Shown here piece by piece: positions 1-8,607 of a DNA stretch of 64,000 bases. A program made the translations under genes and the position numbers. A model generated the notes under the pieces. The model was given only the letters and a program-made list of their open reading frames with translations. It made no database searches and was not told the origin of the DNA. Every line of letters begins with the position of its first letter. The first letter of the stretch is position 1. This DNA is from Demequina capsici (GTDB lineage: Bacteria > Actinomycetota > Actinomycetes > Actinomycetales > Demequinaceae): NCBI RefSeq assembly GCF_032102965.1, contig NZ_CP134880.1, forward strand, positions 1,550,001 through 1,614,000, written 5' to 3'.

Positions 1-1959
1 GCGCATCTGCTCCGACAGGTCCTCGATGAGCTGCGCGAGATCCTCTGCCGGGCGCTCGCGATGCCGAGGGTCGACCGTCGCGGGGGTGGGCGCCTTCGCC
101 CGTGCTTCCTGGAGGGTCTGCGCGGTGTCCGCCTCCTCGCGGGCGAGCATCTCCGTGATATCGCCGATCCGCTTGCGAAGCGGGGTCGGATCGATCCCCT
201 TTTCCGTGTTGTAGGCGACCTGGATCTCCCGGCGACGGTTCGTCTCATCGATCGCGGTCGCCATCGAGTCGGTGATCGTGTCCGCATACATGTGGACCTC
301 GCCCGACACGTTGCGCGCCGCTCGACCGATCGTCTGGATGAGCGACGTGCCGGACCTCAGGAAGCCTTCCTTGTCAGCGTCGAGGATGGACACGAGCGAC
401 ACCTCGGGCAGGTCGAGGCCCTCGCGCAGCAGGTTGATGCCCACGAGCACGTCGAACCGTCCACGTCGCAGCTCGCGCAGCAGCTCGACTCGGCGCAGCG
501 TGTCCACGTCCGAGTGAAGGTACTCGACCCGCACCTCACGATCCGAGAGGTACTCGGTCAGATCCTCCGCCATCTTCTTCGTGAGCGTCGTCACGAGCAC
601 ACGCTCGTCGCGCTCGACCCGTGCACGGATCTCCTCCAGCAGGTCGTCGATCTGCCCCTCGGTGGGCTTCACGACAATCTTCGGGTCCACGAGCCCGGTG
701 GGACGGATGATCTGCTCGACAGCACCGTCCGCACGCTCCAGCTCGTACCGTCCAGGGGTCGCAGACAGATATACGGTCTGACCTACGCGCTCCTGGAACT
801 CGTTCCACTTCAGCGGCCGGTTGTCCAGCGCCGACGGCAGGCGGAAGCCGTGATCGACCAGTGTCCGCTTCCTCGACGCGTCGCCCTCGTACATGGCTCC
901 GATCTGCGGCACCGTCACATGCGACTCGTCGATCACGAGCAGGAAGTCGTCGGGGAAGTAGTCGAGCAGAGTGTGGGGCGGCGTACCGGCCTCCCTCTGC
1001 TCGATATGACGCGAATAGTTCTCGATTCCCGAGCAGGTGCCGACCGACCGCATCATCTCGAGATCGAAGGTGGTCCTCATCTTGAGACGCTGGGCCTCGA
1101 GCAGCTTGTTCTGACGCTCGAGCTCCTGCAGGCGCTCGTCCAGCTCGATCTCGATGGTGCTGATCGCGGTCCGCATCCGCTCCTCGCTCGCCACGTAGTG
1201 GGAGGCAGGGAAGAGGTGGACCTGCTCACGGCGCTCGACCACCTCCCCGGTGAGGGGATGCAGCGTGTAGAGCGCCTCGACCTCGTCCCCGAACATCTCG
1301 ATACGGATGGCGAGCTCCTCGTAGACGGGGATGATCTCCACCGTGTCCCCGCGCACACGGAACGTGCCGCGCGTGAACGCGAGATCGTTGCGCGAGTACT
1401 GCATCTGCACGAACTCGCGCAGGAGCGAGTCGCGGTCGACCACGTCGCCGACTGCGAGCGTCACCATCCCTTGGATGTACTCCTCGGGCGTGCCGAGGCC
1501 GTAGATGCATGACACCGACGAGACCACGACGACGTCACGCCTGGTGAGCAGCGAATTGGTCGCGGAGTATCTCAACCGCTCGACCTCCTCGTTGATCGAG
1601 GAGTCCTTCTCGATGAAGGTGTCGGTCTGCGGGACGTACGCCTCGGGCTGGTAGTAGTCGTAGTAACTCACGAAGTACTCGACCGCGTTCTGCGGAAGCA
1701 GGTCGCGGAACTCGTTCGCCAGCTGGGCCGCGAGGGTCTTGTTGTGCGCCATCACCAGCGTGGGCCTCTGGAGCCGTTCGACGAGCCAAGCGGTGGTGGC
1801 CGACTTGCCGGTGCCTGTGGCACCGAGCAGGACCACGTCCTGCTCGCCCGCCTCGATGCGTCGCGCGAGCTCATCGATGGCCTTGGGCTGGTCACCGGAC
1901 GGCTGATACTCCGAGATGACCTTGAAGGGATGGTCAGCTCTGCGAAGGTCGGGACTCAT
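1..1959 (-). CDS. uvrB: Excinuclease ABC subunit B (3' end of the gene outside the window)
   Basis: UvrB is the damage-verifying helicase-like subunit of nucleotide excision repair. It is loaded by UvrA, opens DNA at the lesion and recruits UvrC. 653 codons are visible. They include the Walker A motif GATGTGKS near residue 45, the beta-hairpin region [13 protein letters not shown], the DESH box and motif VI GRAARN. The reading frame runs off the left edge in the linker before the C-terminal UVR domain, so about 40 to 60 residues are missing. ATG at 1959 is chosen because TACCGT lies 6 nt upstream with no ribosome binding site, the leaderless pattern used in this window. The gene follows coaE by 33 nt on the same strand but seems to have its own promoter. 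No LexA box is visible just upstream. Confidence 0.97.
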   Translation of the reverse strand, partial: MSPDLRRADHPFKVISEYQPSGDQPKAIDELARRIEAGEQDVVLLGATGTGKSATTAWLVERLQRPTLVMAHNKTLAAQLANEFRDLLPQNAVEYFVSYYDYYQPEAYVPQTDTFIEKDSSINEEVERLRYSATNSLLTRRDVVVVSSVSCIYGLGTPEEYIQGMVTLAVGDVVDRDSLLREFVQMQYSRNDLAFTRGTFRVRGDTVEIIPVYEELAIRIEMFGDEVEALYTLHPLTGEVVERREQVHLFPASHYVASEERMRTAISTIEIELDERLQELERQNKLLEAQRLKMRTTFDLEMMRSVGTCSGIENYSRHIEQREAGTPPHTLLDYFPDDFLLVIDESHVTVPQIGAMYEGDASRKRTLVDHGFRLPSALDNRPLKWNEFQERVGQTVYLSATPGRYELERADGAVEQIIRPTGLVDPKIVVKPTEGQIDDLLEEIRARVERDERVLVTTLTKKMAEDLTEYLSDREVRVEYLHSDVDTLRRVELLRELRRGRFDVLVGINLLREGLDLPEVSLVSILDADKEGFLRSGTSLIQTIGRAARNVSGEVHMYADTITDSMATAIDETNRRREIQVAYNTEKGIDPTPLRKRIGDITEMLAREEADTAQTLQEARAKAPTPATVDPRHRERPAEDLAQLIEDLSEQMR

Positions 1960-1965
1960 GCCCCT

Positions 1966-1971
1966 ACGGTA
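1966..1971 (-). promoter_or_regulatory. -10 element of a leaderless uvrB promoter
   Basis: TACCGT ends 6 nt before the uvrB ATG and there is no Shine-Dalgarno. This matches the TAnnnT spacing of the other leaderless starts in the window. Confidence 0.5.
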
Positions 1972-1992
1972 CGCCGACGGGCTGACACGACC

Positions 1993-2592
1993 TCAGCCCG
2001 AATGCGGCACCCGGTCCCGCCACAGCGCGTCGACCTGCGCGATCAGGTGCTCGGGCGTCCCTGACCCGTCGAGCACCACATCCGCGATCGAGGCACGCTC
2101 GGTGTCGGACGCCTGCGCATCGATGCGGGCCACGGCCTCGTCGTGGGTCATCCCGCGGCCGTCCATGAGGCGCTTGAGGCGCACTCCACGATCGGCCTGC
2201 ACGCTGACCACCAGGCCGAATCCGCCGCTGCCACCAGCCTCGTACAGGAGCGGGATGTCGTGGACCACCACGTGGACGCCGTCACGTCGCGCCATCCGGT
2301 CCTCAGCCTGACCCATCGCGAACACGGTCGGATGGACGATGCCGTTCAGCCGCTCCCTGGCAGCGTCGTCGTGGAAGACGATGTCGGCGAGCGCCTTCCG
2401 ATCGAGCTGCCCATCCACGATCACACGGTCGCCGAACTCCCTGACGATGTCGACCAGCGCGGCCGATCCCGGCTCCACCGCGCGACGCGCAAGCCGGTCG
2501 TGGTCGACGACACGCGCGCCGAGCTCGGCGAACCGGGCGGCGGCCGTCGACTTCCCCGCGGCGATCCCGCCCGTCAATCCGATACGAAGCAC
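1993..2592 (-). CDS. coaE: Dephospho-CoA kinase
   Basis: CoaE catalyses the last step of coenzyme A synthesis, ATP-dependent phosphorylation of the 3'-hydroxyl of dephospho-CoA in the cytosol. The protein (199 aa) opens with the P-loop GLTGGIAAGKST and continues as a typical P-loop kinase of family length (about 200 aa). The frame also allows a TTG start at 2604 (four more residues). GTG at 2592 is preferred because family members begin directly with MLRIGLTGG; neither start has a strong ribosome binding site. It sits between rpsA and uvrB, the order found in many actinobacteria. Confidence 0.95.
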   Translation of the reverse strand: MLRIGLTGGIAAGKSTAAARFAELGARVVDHDRLARRAVEPGSAALVDIVREFGDRVIVDGQLDRKALADIVFHDDAARERLNGIVHPTVFAMGQAEDRMARRDGVHVVVHDIPLLYEAGGSGGFGLVVSVQADRGVRLKRLMDGRGMTHDEAVARIDAQASDTERASIADVVLDGSGTPEHLIAQVDALWRDRVPHSG

Positions 2593-2670
2593 GCCGGGAG
2601 TCAATCACCGCCGAGACCCGACCCGCAACCTGAAGTGGGACACGACACACGGGCTCGTCACCCCGGATAC

Positions 2671-2708
2671 ACCGAGGGCCGCGACCCTCACGGATCGCGG
2701 CCCTCGGT
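2671..2708 (-). terminator. Terminator after rpsA
   Basis: A perfect 14-bp inverted repeat (2671-2684 with 2695-2708, 10-nt loop) lies 10 nt past the rpsA stop. It has no U-tract, as is common for actinobacterial terminators. Confidence 0.75.
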
Positions 2709-2718
2709 GACCGAGCGG

Positions 2719-4215
2719 TTAGTTGCCCGTCAGCTTCTCGCGCAGAGCGGCGAGGCGCTCGTCGGACGCCAGGGTTCCGGCGTCGGACAGGTCCTCGTCC
2801 TGCGAGCTGTAGGAGGTCGGGGCACCCTTGGCAGCGGCACGCTTGCGCGGCGCGGCAGCGGAAGCCGGGGCCTCGGCCTCGGCGGAGGCGGCCTGCTCCT
2901 CCTGCTTGGCGACGAACGCCTTGTGGGCCTCCCAGCGCTCGTGGGCCTCGGCGTACTCCGCCTCCCACGCCTCGCGCTGCTCCTCGTAGCCCTCGCGCCA
3001 CTCCTGGGTCTCCGGGTCGAAGCCCTCGGGGTACTTGTAGTTGCCGGCCTCGTCGTACTCGGCCGTCATGCCGTAGAGCGCGGGGTCGAAGTCCTCGCCC
3101 TCGGGGTCGACGCCCTCGTTCGCCTGCTTGATGGACAGCGAGATGCGGCGGCGCTCGAGGTCGATGTCGATGATCTTGACGAAGACCTCCTCGTCAGCCT
3201 GAACGACCTGCTCGGGCAGCTCGACGTGACGGACGGCGAGCTCGGAGATGTGCACCAGGCCCTCGATGCCCTCGTAGACGCGCACGAACGCGCCGAACGG
3301 GACGAGCTTGGTGACCTTGCCCGGGACGATCTGACCGATCGCGTGGGTGCGGGCGTAGACGGCCCACGGGTCCTCCTGGGTCGCCTTGAGCGACAGCGAG
3401 ACGCGCTCGCGGTCCATGTCGATGTCGAGAACCTCGACCTCGACCTCCTGGCCCACCGACACGACCTCGTTCGGGTGGTCGATGTGCTTCCACGACAGCT
3501 CGGAGACGTGGACCAGGCCGTCCACGCCGCCGAGGTCGACGAACGCACCGAAGTTGACGATCGACGACACGACACCCTTGCGGACCTGGCCCGGCTTCAG
3601 CGCGGTGAGGAACGACGAGCGCACCTCGGACTGCGTCTGCTCGAGGAAGGCACGGCGCGACAGGACCACGTTGTTGCGGTTCTTGTCGAGCTCGATGATC
3701 TTCGCCTCGATCTGCTGGCCGATGTACGGGCCGAGGTCGCGGACGCGACGCATCTCGACGAGCGAGGCCGGAAGGAAGCCGCGGAGGCCGATGTCGACGA
3801 TCAGGCCGCCCTTGACGACCTCGATGACGGTACCGGTGACGACGCCGTCCTCCTCCTTGATCTTCTCGATCGAGCCCCAGGCGCGCTCGTACTGCGCGCG
3901 CTTCTTGGACAGGATCAGACGGCCTTCCTTGTCCTCCTTGGTCAGGACGAGCGCCTCGATGGTGTCGCCGACGTTGACGACGTCATCGGGGTCGGCGTCG
4001 TGGCGGATGGAGAGCTCGCGGGCGGGGATCACGCCTTCGGTCTTGTAACCGATGTCGAGGAGGACCTCGTCACGGTCGACCTTGACGATGGTGCCCTCGA
4101 CGAGGTCGCCGTCGTCGAAGTTCTTGATGGTCGCGTCGATGGCAGCGAGGAAGTCCTCAGCAGTGCCGATGTCGTTGACGGCGATCGGGGTGGACTCGGG
4201 GGAGGAAACGGACAT
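2719..4215 (-). CDS. rpsA: 30S ribosomal protein S1
   Basis: S1 binds mRNA at the 30S platform and helps start translation on leadered messages. The 498-aa protein carries four S1 (OB-fold) repeats at about residues 35-105, 122-188, 207-279 and 292-365, each with a GxxGFVxxSEL-like core. An acidic, low-complexity tail follows (about 370-498). Four repeats instead of the six of E. coli is the actinobacterial form. The frame is open 21 codons further upstream, but ATG 4215 is preceded by GGAG at 10 nt and starts the conserved acidic N-terminus. It is downstream of pfkA with a 168-nt gap that probably holds its own promoter. Confidence 0.97.
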   Translation of the reverse strand: MSVSSPESTPIAVNDIGTAEDFLAAIDATIKNFDDGDLVEGTIVKVDRDEVLLDIGYKTEGVIPARELSIRHDADPDDVVNVGDTIEALVLTKEDKEGRLILSKKRAQYERAWGSIEKIKEEDGVVTGTVIEVVKGGLIVDIGLRGFLPASLVEMRRVRDLGPYIGQQIEAKIIELDKNRNNVVLSRRAFLEQTQSEVRSSFLTALKPGQVRKGVVSSIVNFGAFVDLGGVDGLVHVSELSWKHIDHPNEVVSVGQEVEVEVLDIDMDRERVSLSLKATQEDPWAVYARTHAIGQIVPGKVTKLVPFGAFVRVYEGIEGLVHISELAVRHVELPEQVVQADEEVFVKIIDIDLERRRISLSIKQANEGVDPEGEDFDPALYGMTAEYDEAGNYKYPEGFDPETQEWREGYEEQREAWEAEYAEAHERWEAHKAFVAKQEEQAASAEAEAPASAAAPRKRAAAKGAPTSYSSQDEDLSDAGTLASDERLAALREKLTGN

Positions 4216-4310
4216 TAAGGAGTTGCTCCGGTGGACATGGAAATCGAATGAATATGGACAGGCCGACTGCGCGCTCACGAAGGCGCGACGAAGGCCATCG
4301 ACAATGGTAA

Positions 4311-4340
4311 CGCCTCTACGCGTCGCAGTACAAAGAGGCG
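4311..4340 (-). terminator. Possible weak terminator after pfkA
   Basis: CGCCTCT (4311-4317) can pair with AGAGGCG (4334-4340) across a 16-nt loop, in the 168-nt gap between pfkA and rpsA. The long loop and short stem make this a weak call. Confidence 0.3.
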
Positions 4341-4383
4341 AAGGTCACCGTCGCGTAACGGTTGGCATCGCCCTGCGTAGCGA

Positions 4384-5406
4384 TCAGAGCTCGCGAGCGG
4401 CCTCGAGGAGACCCTCAGGGACCCACTTCGTCTTGCCGGACATCACTGAGAAGTCCTTCAGGACGACCTCCTCGCCGTTGATGGCGGTGAACTTGTGGCT
4501 CTCCCCCGCGACGATCGCGTCGATCGCGGCCACGCCGAAGCGTGTGCCGAGCAGGCGGTCCGCCGCGGTCGGGATGCCGCCTCGCTGGACGTATCCGAGC
4601 ACCGTGAGCCGTGCGGGGAACCCCGTGCGCGCCTCGAGCGCCTTCGTGACCTCATGACCGATCGAGCCTGCGATCGGGTTGCCCTTGTCGTCGATCGTCG
4701 CGTTGCCGTCCCACGAGGTGCCCTCGGCAGGGATGGCGCCTTCCGCGACCGCCACGATCGAGAAGTTCTTGTAGCGATGGCGATGCTTGATGCGCTTCGC
4801 GATCTGATCGATGTCGAAGGGCTCCTCGGGGGCGAGGATGATGTCCGCGCCACCGGCGATTCCCGCGGTGACGGCGATCCAGCCGCTGTGCCTGCCCATG
4901 AGCTCCACGACCATGACCCGGTTGTGGGACTCGGCGGTCGAGTGGAGCCTGTCGATCGCCTCAGTAGCCACCGTCACGGCGGTGTCGAACCCGATCGCGC
5001 TGTCAGTGCCGACCACGTCGTTGTCGATCGTCTTCGGGATGCCGATCACGGGAACACCGACGGCGTCGGACACCTTGCCTGCCGCCTTGAGCGTGCCGTC
5101 GCCGCCGATGCAGATCAGCCCGTCGAGCTTCTCGTTGTGCACGGTGTCCCGCACCGCTTCGAGACCGCCGGGGACCTTGTGCGGGTGGCACCTGGCGGTG
5201 CCCAGCATCGTGCCTCCCTCGACGAGGATGCCCGACACGTCATCGCGGGTGAGCGGCTTCGCATCCCCGTCGATCACGCCCTGCCACCCGTTCTGGAAGC
5301 CGACGATCGAGCAGCCGTGCTGCGCGGTGCCGCGCTTCACGACCGCGCGGATCGCCGCGTTCAGGCCCGGGCAGTCTCCGCCGCCCGTGAGGATTCCGAT
5401 GCGCAT
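4384..5406 (-). CDS. pfkA: 6-phosphofructokinase
   Basis: It phosphorylates fructose 6-phosphate to the 1,6-bisphosphate, the committed glycolytic step, in the cytosol. In the 340-aa protein GGDGT (Gly at residue 104) reads as the ATP type, while PKTIDND has Lys at residue 125 where ATP-PFKs of enterobacteria have Gly. The Gly/Lys pair marks the mixed-substrate group of actinobacterial enzymes, whose studied members use ATP. The catalytic Asp is residue 128. ATG 5406 is chosen over an in-frame site 48 nt upstream because the protein must begin MRIGILTGGG. It starts 10 nt after the polA stop, so the two are probably co-transcribed. Confidence 0.95.
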   Translation of the reverse strand: MRIGILTGGGDCPGLNAAIRAVVKRGTAQHGCSIVGFQNGWQGVIDGDAKPLTRDDVSGILVEGGTMLGTARCHPHKVPGGLEAVRDTVHNEKLDGLICIGGDGTLKAAGKVSDAVGVPVIGIPKTIDNDVVGTDSAIGFDTAVTVATEAIDRLHSTAESHNRVMVVELMGRHSGWIAVTAGIAGGADIILAPEEPFDIDQIAKRIKHRHRYKNFSIVAVAEGAIPAEGTSWDGNATIDDKGNPIAGSIGHEVTKALEARTGFPARLTVLGYVQRGGIPTAADRLLGTRFGVAAIDAIVAGESHKFTAINGEEVVLKDFSVMSGKTKWVPEGLLEAAREL

Positions 5407-5416
5407 GCCACCATCC

Positions 5417-8074
5417 CTAGTGTCCTGCGGCGCGCCAGCTGGCGCCCGCTCCAACGTTCACGTCGAGAGGCACGGCGAGGTCAGCCGCACCTCCCATCTC
5501 CTCCCTGAGAATGGCCTCGACCGCTGCCCGTTCGTCCGGCGCGGTCTCGACCACCAGCTCATCATGCACCTGGAGGACCTGCCTGGAGGACAGACGTTCG
5601 TCCCGAAGTCGTCGTTCGACGCCCAGCATCGCACGCTTGATCAGGTCAGCAGCGGAGCCCTGGATCGGCGCGTTGAGCGCCGCCCGCTCCGCGATCTCAC
5701 GCCGCTGGCGATTCGTCGAGGTGAGATCCGGGATATAGCGTCGACGGCCGAAGATCGTCTCCGTGTAGCCGTCCTCACGCGCCTGCGCGACCACCCCCCT
5801 CAGGTAGTCACGCACCCCGCCGAACCTCGCGAAGTAGTCGTCCATGAGCGCCTGCGCCTGGCTCACGTCCAGCCCCAGCTGCTTCGACAGGCCGAAGCTC
5901 GACAGCCCGTACGCAAGGCCGTAGGACATGGCCTTCACGTGGGATCGCATCTCAGGCGTGACGTCGACTGGCTCGACGCCGTACACGCGAGCGCCCACGA
6001 ACCGGTGCAGGTCCTCGCCTGCCCGGAATGCCTCGATGAGAGCCTCGTCTCCCGAGAGGTGGGCCATGATCCGCATCTCGATCTGGCTGTAGTCGGCGGT
6101 CACGAGGGTGTCGTACCCGTCGCCGACCACGAACGCCTCGCGGATCCGGTGGCCCTCGTCGGTGCGGATCGGGATGTTCTGGAGGTTCGGGTCACGAGAG
6201 CTGAGCCTGCCGGTCGCGGCGACCGTCTGCGAGAAGGTCGTATGGATCCTCCCGTCGGCACGGACCTCGGCAGCGAGACCCTTGATGATCTGAGCCAGCT
6301 TGGTGGCGTCCCGATGCGCGAGCAACGCCTCGAGGAACGGATGCGGACGTTTGGCGTACAGCTCCTGGAGCGAGCCCGCGTCGGTGGAGTAGCCCGTCTT
6401 GATCTTGCGGGTCTTCGGCATCCCCAGACGCTCGAACAGCACCTCCTGCAGCTGCTTCGGGCTGCCGAGGTTCACCTGGTCGCCGTCGATCGCGTCGTAC
6501 GCGTCCTGCGCGGCGAGCGCGGCGCGACCGAGGGCCTCGTCGGAGAGCGACTCGAGATGGCCGGCGTCGACCGCGATCCCTGCATGTTCCATGCGCGCGA
6601 GGACGTCGATCAGCGGGATCTCGATGTCGCGGTACAGATCCGCCATCCCACGTTGGTCGACCTCCGCCTCGAGCGCGGCGGCGAGAGCCTCGACGTGCGC
6701 TGCGCGCTCCCCCGCACCCGTCGCTGCCGAGCTGCCGAGACCGAGATCGAGCTCGCCGCCGCCCGACGGTGACATCGCCACCACGCTCAGATAGCGCTGG
6801 ACGACGGAGTCGAGGTCGAACCCTCGCTGATCAGGATTCACAAGGAACGCGGCGATCTGGGTGTCGCCGCTCACCCCGGCGAGGACGGCTCCCCTCGCGG
6901 CGAGAGCGTGCCACGCGTCCTTGGCGCCGTGCACCGTCTTGAGGATGTTCGCGTCGGCGAGCCAGTCCCACAGCCTGCGCTCGTCGTCAGAGGACAGATC
7001 CGCGAGGTCGAGGCCCCACGCGGCCCCGCCCTGGGCGACGCCGACAGCCCAGGCATCCGCGTCCGCACCGATGCGTCCCTCGACGTGCAGCGCCACCGGA
7101 CCCGCGAGCGCGACGATCGCGTCGAGCGCGCCGTCGACGACCACCTGAAGCTCGTTGGGGGTCGCAGGCGCCTCCGCCTGGTCGCTGCCGGCGACGAACG
7201 GAAGGAGCCGGTCCCTCAGCGTGCGGAACTGCAGCGCATCGCAGACCGCGTGGATCGCCGGAGCATCCGCGCCCGTGTACTCCAGCTGGTCGAGCGCGAG
7301 CGGCACCTCGAGGTCCGTCAGCAGATGGTTCAGCTCCCTGTTGAGCCGCACCGCGTCCAGGTGCTGTCGCAGGCTCTGACCGGCCTTGCCGGGCACGTCG
7401 TCGGCCTGGGCGAGGATCCCCTCCAGTCCGCCGTACGCGGCGATCCACTTCGCAGCCGTCTTGGGCCCGACGCCAGGAACGCCAGGCAGGTTGTCCGACG
7501 TCTCCCCGACGAGGGCGGCGAGGTCGGGATAGCGGCCGGGGTCCACGCCGTACTTCTCGCGGACAGCGTCAGGGGTGAACTCCACGAGGTCCGACACGCC
7601 CTTGCGCGGGTACAGGAGCGTCACGTCCTCGTTGACCAGCTGGATCGTGTCGCGGTCCCCGGAGACCACGAGCACGCGCAGGCCCGCCTCACGGCCCAGC
7701 CGAGAGTACGTCGCGAGCAGGTCGTCGGCCTCGTAGCGCGGCTTGTCGACCGCGGCGACGCCCATGGCGTCGAGCATCTCGCGGATGAGCGGGACCTGCG
7801 GCTCGAACTCTGGAGGGGTCGCATCGCGCGTGCCCTTGTACGACGGCAGGCGTTCCGTGCGGAAGGTCCCTCCGGGAAGGTCGAACGCCACGGCGACATG
7901 GGTGGGCTCCCGGTCCCTCATCAGGGTGGCGAGCATCGTCGTGAAGCCGTACACCGCGTTCGTGGGGGTGCCGGTCTCGGTGGAGAAGTTCTCCACGGGA
8001 AGGCCGAAGAAGGCTCGGAAGGCCATCGACAGGCCATCGACCAACAGAAGTGTGCCTTGGGGGGTCGCGCTCAC
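5417..8074 (-). CDS. polA: DNA polymerase I
   Basis: Pol I removes RNA primers and fills gaps in replication and excision repair. The 885-aa protein has an N-terminal 5'-3' exonuclease domain (about 1-290), a middle domain (about 300-470) and a family A polymerase domain (about 480-885). The polymerase motifs are all present: A (ADYSQIEMRIMAHLSG), B (SYGLAYGLSSFG) and C (QVHDELVVE). The middle domain lacks the acidic DxE proofreading residues, so 3'-5' exonuclease is probably lost, as in other actinobacteria. The start is set at GTG 8074, because TAGGTT lies 7 nt upstream (leaderless pattern); a TTG at 8083 is the alternative. It is divergent from the thioesterase gene, with 18 bp between the two start codons. 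Confidence 0.97.
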   Translation of the reverse strand: MSATPQGTLLLVDGLSMAFRAFFGLPVENFSTETGTPTNAVYGFTTMLATLMRDREPTHVAVAFDLPGGTFRTERLPSYKGTRDATPPEFEPQVPLIREMLDAMGVAAVDKPRYEADDLLATYSRLGREAGLRVLVVSGDRDTIQLVNEDVTLLYPRKGVSDLVEFTPDAVREKYGVDPGRYPDLAALVGETSDNLPGVPGVGPKTAAKWIAAYGGLEGILAQADDVPGKAGQSLRQHLDAVRLNRELNHLLTDLEVPLALDQLEYTGADAPAIHAVCDALQFRTLRDRLLPFVAGSDQAEAPATPNELQVVVDGALDAIVALAGPVALHVEGRIGADADAWAVGVAQGGAAWGLDLADLSSDDERRLWDWLADANILKTVHGAKDAWHALAARGAVLAGVSGDTQIAAFLVNPDQRGFDLDSVVQRYLSVVAMSPSGGGELDLGLGSSAATGAGERAAHVEALAAALEAEVDQRGMADLYRDIEIPLIDVLARMEHAGIAVDAGHLESLSDEALGRAALAAQDAYDAIDGDQVNLGSPKQLQEVLFERLGMPKTRKIKTGYSTDAGSLQELYAKRPHPFLEALLAHRDATKLAQIIKGLAAEVRADGRIHTTFSQTVAATGRLSSRDPNLQNIPIRTDEGHRIREAFVVGDGYDTLVTADYSQIEMRIMAHLSGDEALIEAFRAGEDLHRFVGARVYGVEPVDVTPEMRSHVKAMSYGLAYGLSSFGLSKQLGLDVSQAQALMDDYFARFGGVRDYLRGVVAQAREDGYTETIFGRRRYIPDLTSTNRQRREIAERAALNAPIQGSAADLIKRAMLGVERRLRDERLSSRQVLQVHDELVVETAPDERAAVEAILREEMGGAADLAVPLDVNVGAGASWRAAGH

Positions 8075-8081
8075 ACATGAC

Positions 8082-8087
8082 AACCTA
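8082..8087 (-). promoter_or_regulatory. -10 element of a leaderless polA promoter
   Basis: TAGGTT ends 7 nt before the polA GTG at 8074. On the other strand CAACCT (8081-8086) lies 6 nt before the thioesterase ATG, so two divergent promoters probably overlap almost fully here. Confidence 0.5.
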
Positions 8088-8092
8088 TCGTC

Positions 8093-8509
8093 ATGACTGA
8101 CATCGACGGAGACCTGACCCGCGTCATCCCCGGCTCGCTGATGGAGCGCCTGGGCATCACCCTGCTCGAGGTCGGCGCGGACAAGGTGGTCGGGACGATG
8201 CCGGTCCTAGGCAACACCCAGCCCGTCGGCCTGCTCCACGGCGGCGCGACCGCTGCGCTGGCGGAGACCCTCGGCTCGTACGGCGCAGCGGTGCACGCCG
8301 GCCCGGGACGCACCGCAGTAGGGATCGACCTCTCCATCACGCATCACAGGGCCGTCAGAGATGGCCACGTGACCGCCACCGCGATTCCGCTGCACCTCGG
8401 CGGACGCGTCTGCTCGTACACGATCGAGGTGGTCGACGACAAGGGGATCAGGGTCGCATCGGCGCGGCTTACCTGCGTTCTCGTCCCTGATTCGCAGAAT
8501 TCCGAATAG
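8093..8509 (+). CDS. PaaI-family hotdog thioesterase
   Basis: The 138-aa protein is a single hotdog domain of the PaaI/YbgC-like group, which hydrolyses acyl-CoA thioesters in the cytosol. The signature HGGATAALAETLGS (about residues 45-58) carries the conserved His-Gly-Gly and catalytic acidic residue. The substrate cannot be told from sequence. The ATG has no ribosome binding site and only 18 bp separate it from the divergent polA start, so it is probably leaderless. A member of this family next to polA and the ANTAR regulator is a recurring actinobacterial arrangement. Confidence 0.88.
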   Translation: MTDIDGDLTRVIPGSLMERLGITLLEVGADKVVGTMPVLGNTQPVGLLHGGATAALAETLGSYGAAVHAGPGRTAVGIDLSITHHRAVRDGHVTATAIPLHLGGRVCSYTIEVVDDKGIRVASARLTCVLVPDSQNSE

Positions 8510-8575
8510 AAAGGCAGGAATCCATCCGTCTCCGTCACGTTATCGCGTCGCTACACAACCGAAACATGCCTGGTC

Positions 8576-8581
8576 TAGATT
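8576..8581 (+). promoter_or_regulatory. Candidate -10 element of the liv operon
   Basis: TAGATT fits TAnnnT and lies 26 nt before the livH GTG, leaving room for the strong ribosome binding site AGGAGG at 8597-8602. No convincing -35 is visible. Confidence 0.35.
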
Positions 8582-8607
8582 GACGTAATCCCTAACAGGA
8601 GGAAACA

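Noticed and set aside
8550..8565. GCTAC-n6-GAAAC before livH, resembling half of a GlnR site
   Set aside because: Only one half is present and it has a mismatch; the preceding half-site is not recognisable.
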